From assembly GCF_965638725.1 (NCBI RefSeq), contig NC_134957.1, positions 21,414,101 to 21,478,100 on the forward strand: 64,000 nucleotides of DNA. The letters are read 5' to 3'. The notes under the pieces were generated by a model, which worked only from the letters and a program-made list of their open reading frames with translations, was not told the DNA's origin and searched no databases. Position 1 is the stretch's first letter. Each line of letters starts with the position of its first letter. The translations under genes were made by a program, and so were the position numbers. Shown piece after piece: positions 63,201 to 64,000 of this stretch. The DNA is from Aptenodytes patagonicus (lineage: Eukaryota > Chordata > Aves > Sphenisciformes > Spheniscidae).

Positions 63201-64000
63201 AAACCATGTACATGTATTCAGGTACCAAACGCTTTAGTATTTTGCTCTTTTATGACTGGTCATAAATTGCCTTTCCTCAGCGAAGGAGTGGAGCTGGACT
63301 ATGTCTTTTACTGAGTCTGTCAAGCTCATAGCACCAGTGGGAGAAGCAGGTGCCCGACACCTCTGGAAGTCAGCCTGCTTGCATAGTCACTTAAATGCAG
63401 TGCATGAGCTTAGCTGCCAAAAATTGAAAAAAAAATGCTCAAAAAATGAAAAATACTAGCTAAACATCCCAATTGCTTAAATATATCCTTGAGCCAAAAG
63501 AAAGGGAACCATTACAAACGTATAAGATCGCTCAAGTCTCTAAGTGAATCTTGAGCCGTACAGACAGCGCTTATTCAGGAGACGAAGCCCCTGTTTCTTC
63601 CCCAGATTCTGAGAGCAGGGTCTGCAGCTGAGGAGCTGCGGCGGACCAGACTGGAGAACAGAAATGCAGACGAGGAGCCACAGCACAGCATCCAGGTTAT
63701 TAGACATCTTCCCGTTTAATTGGAGTTGTATGTATCCTGTTTCACCTATATAATCAGCATCAACTTATTTGCTAGATTGCAGTGTGTTGAAAGGGAAATC
63801 TGTGAAGCACTGGCATCTAAAAAGTCACGTTTCAGAGGATTCTTAATATAGCTGTTCCCAGTGCTCGTATCGGGTGAAAGCTCTTCCCAGATAAATCCCT
63901 TTTAGTTTTTCACTGCTTTTTCCTCAGTAATATTTTTCCTTTATCTTTCACTTTTCCTCTTTTCTTCTGCCTTTTTAACAGAAGTCCCCTCGATGCAGAA
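54236..64000. other. TRPC5: Long TRPC5 intron running off the window, no exon found
   Basis: I looked on the - strand for the pore/S6 exon that should precede DHADIEW and did not find it. It must lie beyond 64000. Small open frames, the longest at 60690-61157 (-), show no family resemblance. AT-rich, homeodomain-site-like stretches occur at about 58600-58900 and 61880-62180. They could be conserved enhancers but show nothing decisive. Confidence 0.55.

Noticed and set aside
54236..64000. Upstream TRPC5 pore exon
   Set aside because: Searched by eye on the - strand for the codons preceding [11 protein letters not shown]. No matching coding stretch with a donor was found, so it must be outside the window.

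Overview
This is a vertebrate nuclear window, almost certainly from a bird, probably a neoavian. Two CR1 LINE 3' ends, an ERVL-like solo LTR of a type common in bird genomes, compact introns and two sharp CpG islands all point that way. Two spliced protein-coding genes are recognisable and they converge tail to tail: ALG13 on the + strand (6175-36066) and the 3' end of TRPC5 on the - strand (54038 down to 49849). This is the same neighbourhood as human Xq23.

Layout. 1-5.8 kb is intergenic, with a CR1 copy (about 2455-2950) and an intact solo LTR (3505-4099) flanked by the 5-bp duplication CGTAT. The first CpG island (about 5.82-6.72 kb) drives a compact four-exon ALG13 unit. It encodes a 164-aa GT28-type protein, the catalytic partner of ALG14 in the second step of lipid-linked oligosaccharide synthesis, and ends at 9011 with three polyadenylation signals. 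A second CpG island (about 10.39-11.2 kb) precedes a 24-exon unit. Its exons join in phase into a 906-codon reading frame (plus stop) with an OTU cysteine-protease-like domain, a Tudor domain and a long Pro/Ser/Tyr-rich tail, equivalent to the C-terminal part of long mammalian ALG13. Each half looks able to stand alone. A possible in-frame acceptor at 10893-10894 would also let them splice together.

36.8-49.8 kb lies between the two gene ends and holds no recognisable gene. It contains a surprisingly readable MIR-type SINE (about 45670-45905) and AT-rich stretches that may belong to long 3' UTRs. TRPC5 contributes its last four coding exons: the TRP box, the CaM/IP3R-binding segment and a cytoplasmic tail ending in the PDZ ligand VTTRL. 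Its introns hold a CR1 copy (51536-52038) and two 97% identical copies of an unidentified 93-bp element, each 105-175 bp upstream, in transcript direction, of an exon. From 54.04 kb to the end is one long TRPC5 intron with no exon that I can find.

All splice junctions were read by hand from GT/AG boundaries, codon phase and remembered family sequence. No alignment or expression data were available. I found no prokaryotic system, CRISPR array, rRNA or tRNA.
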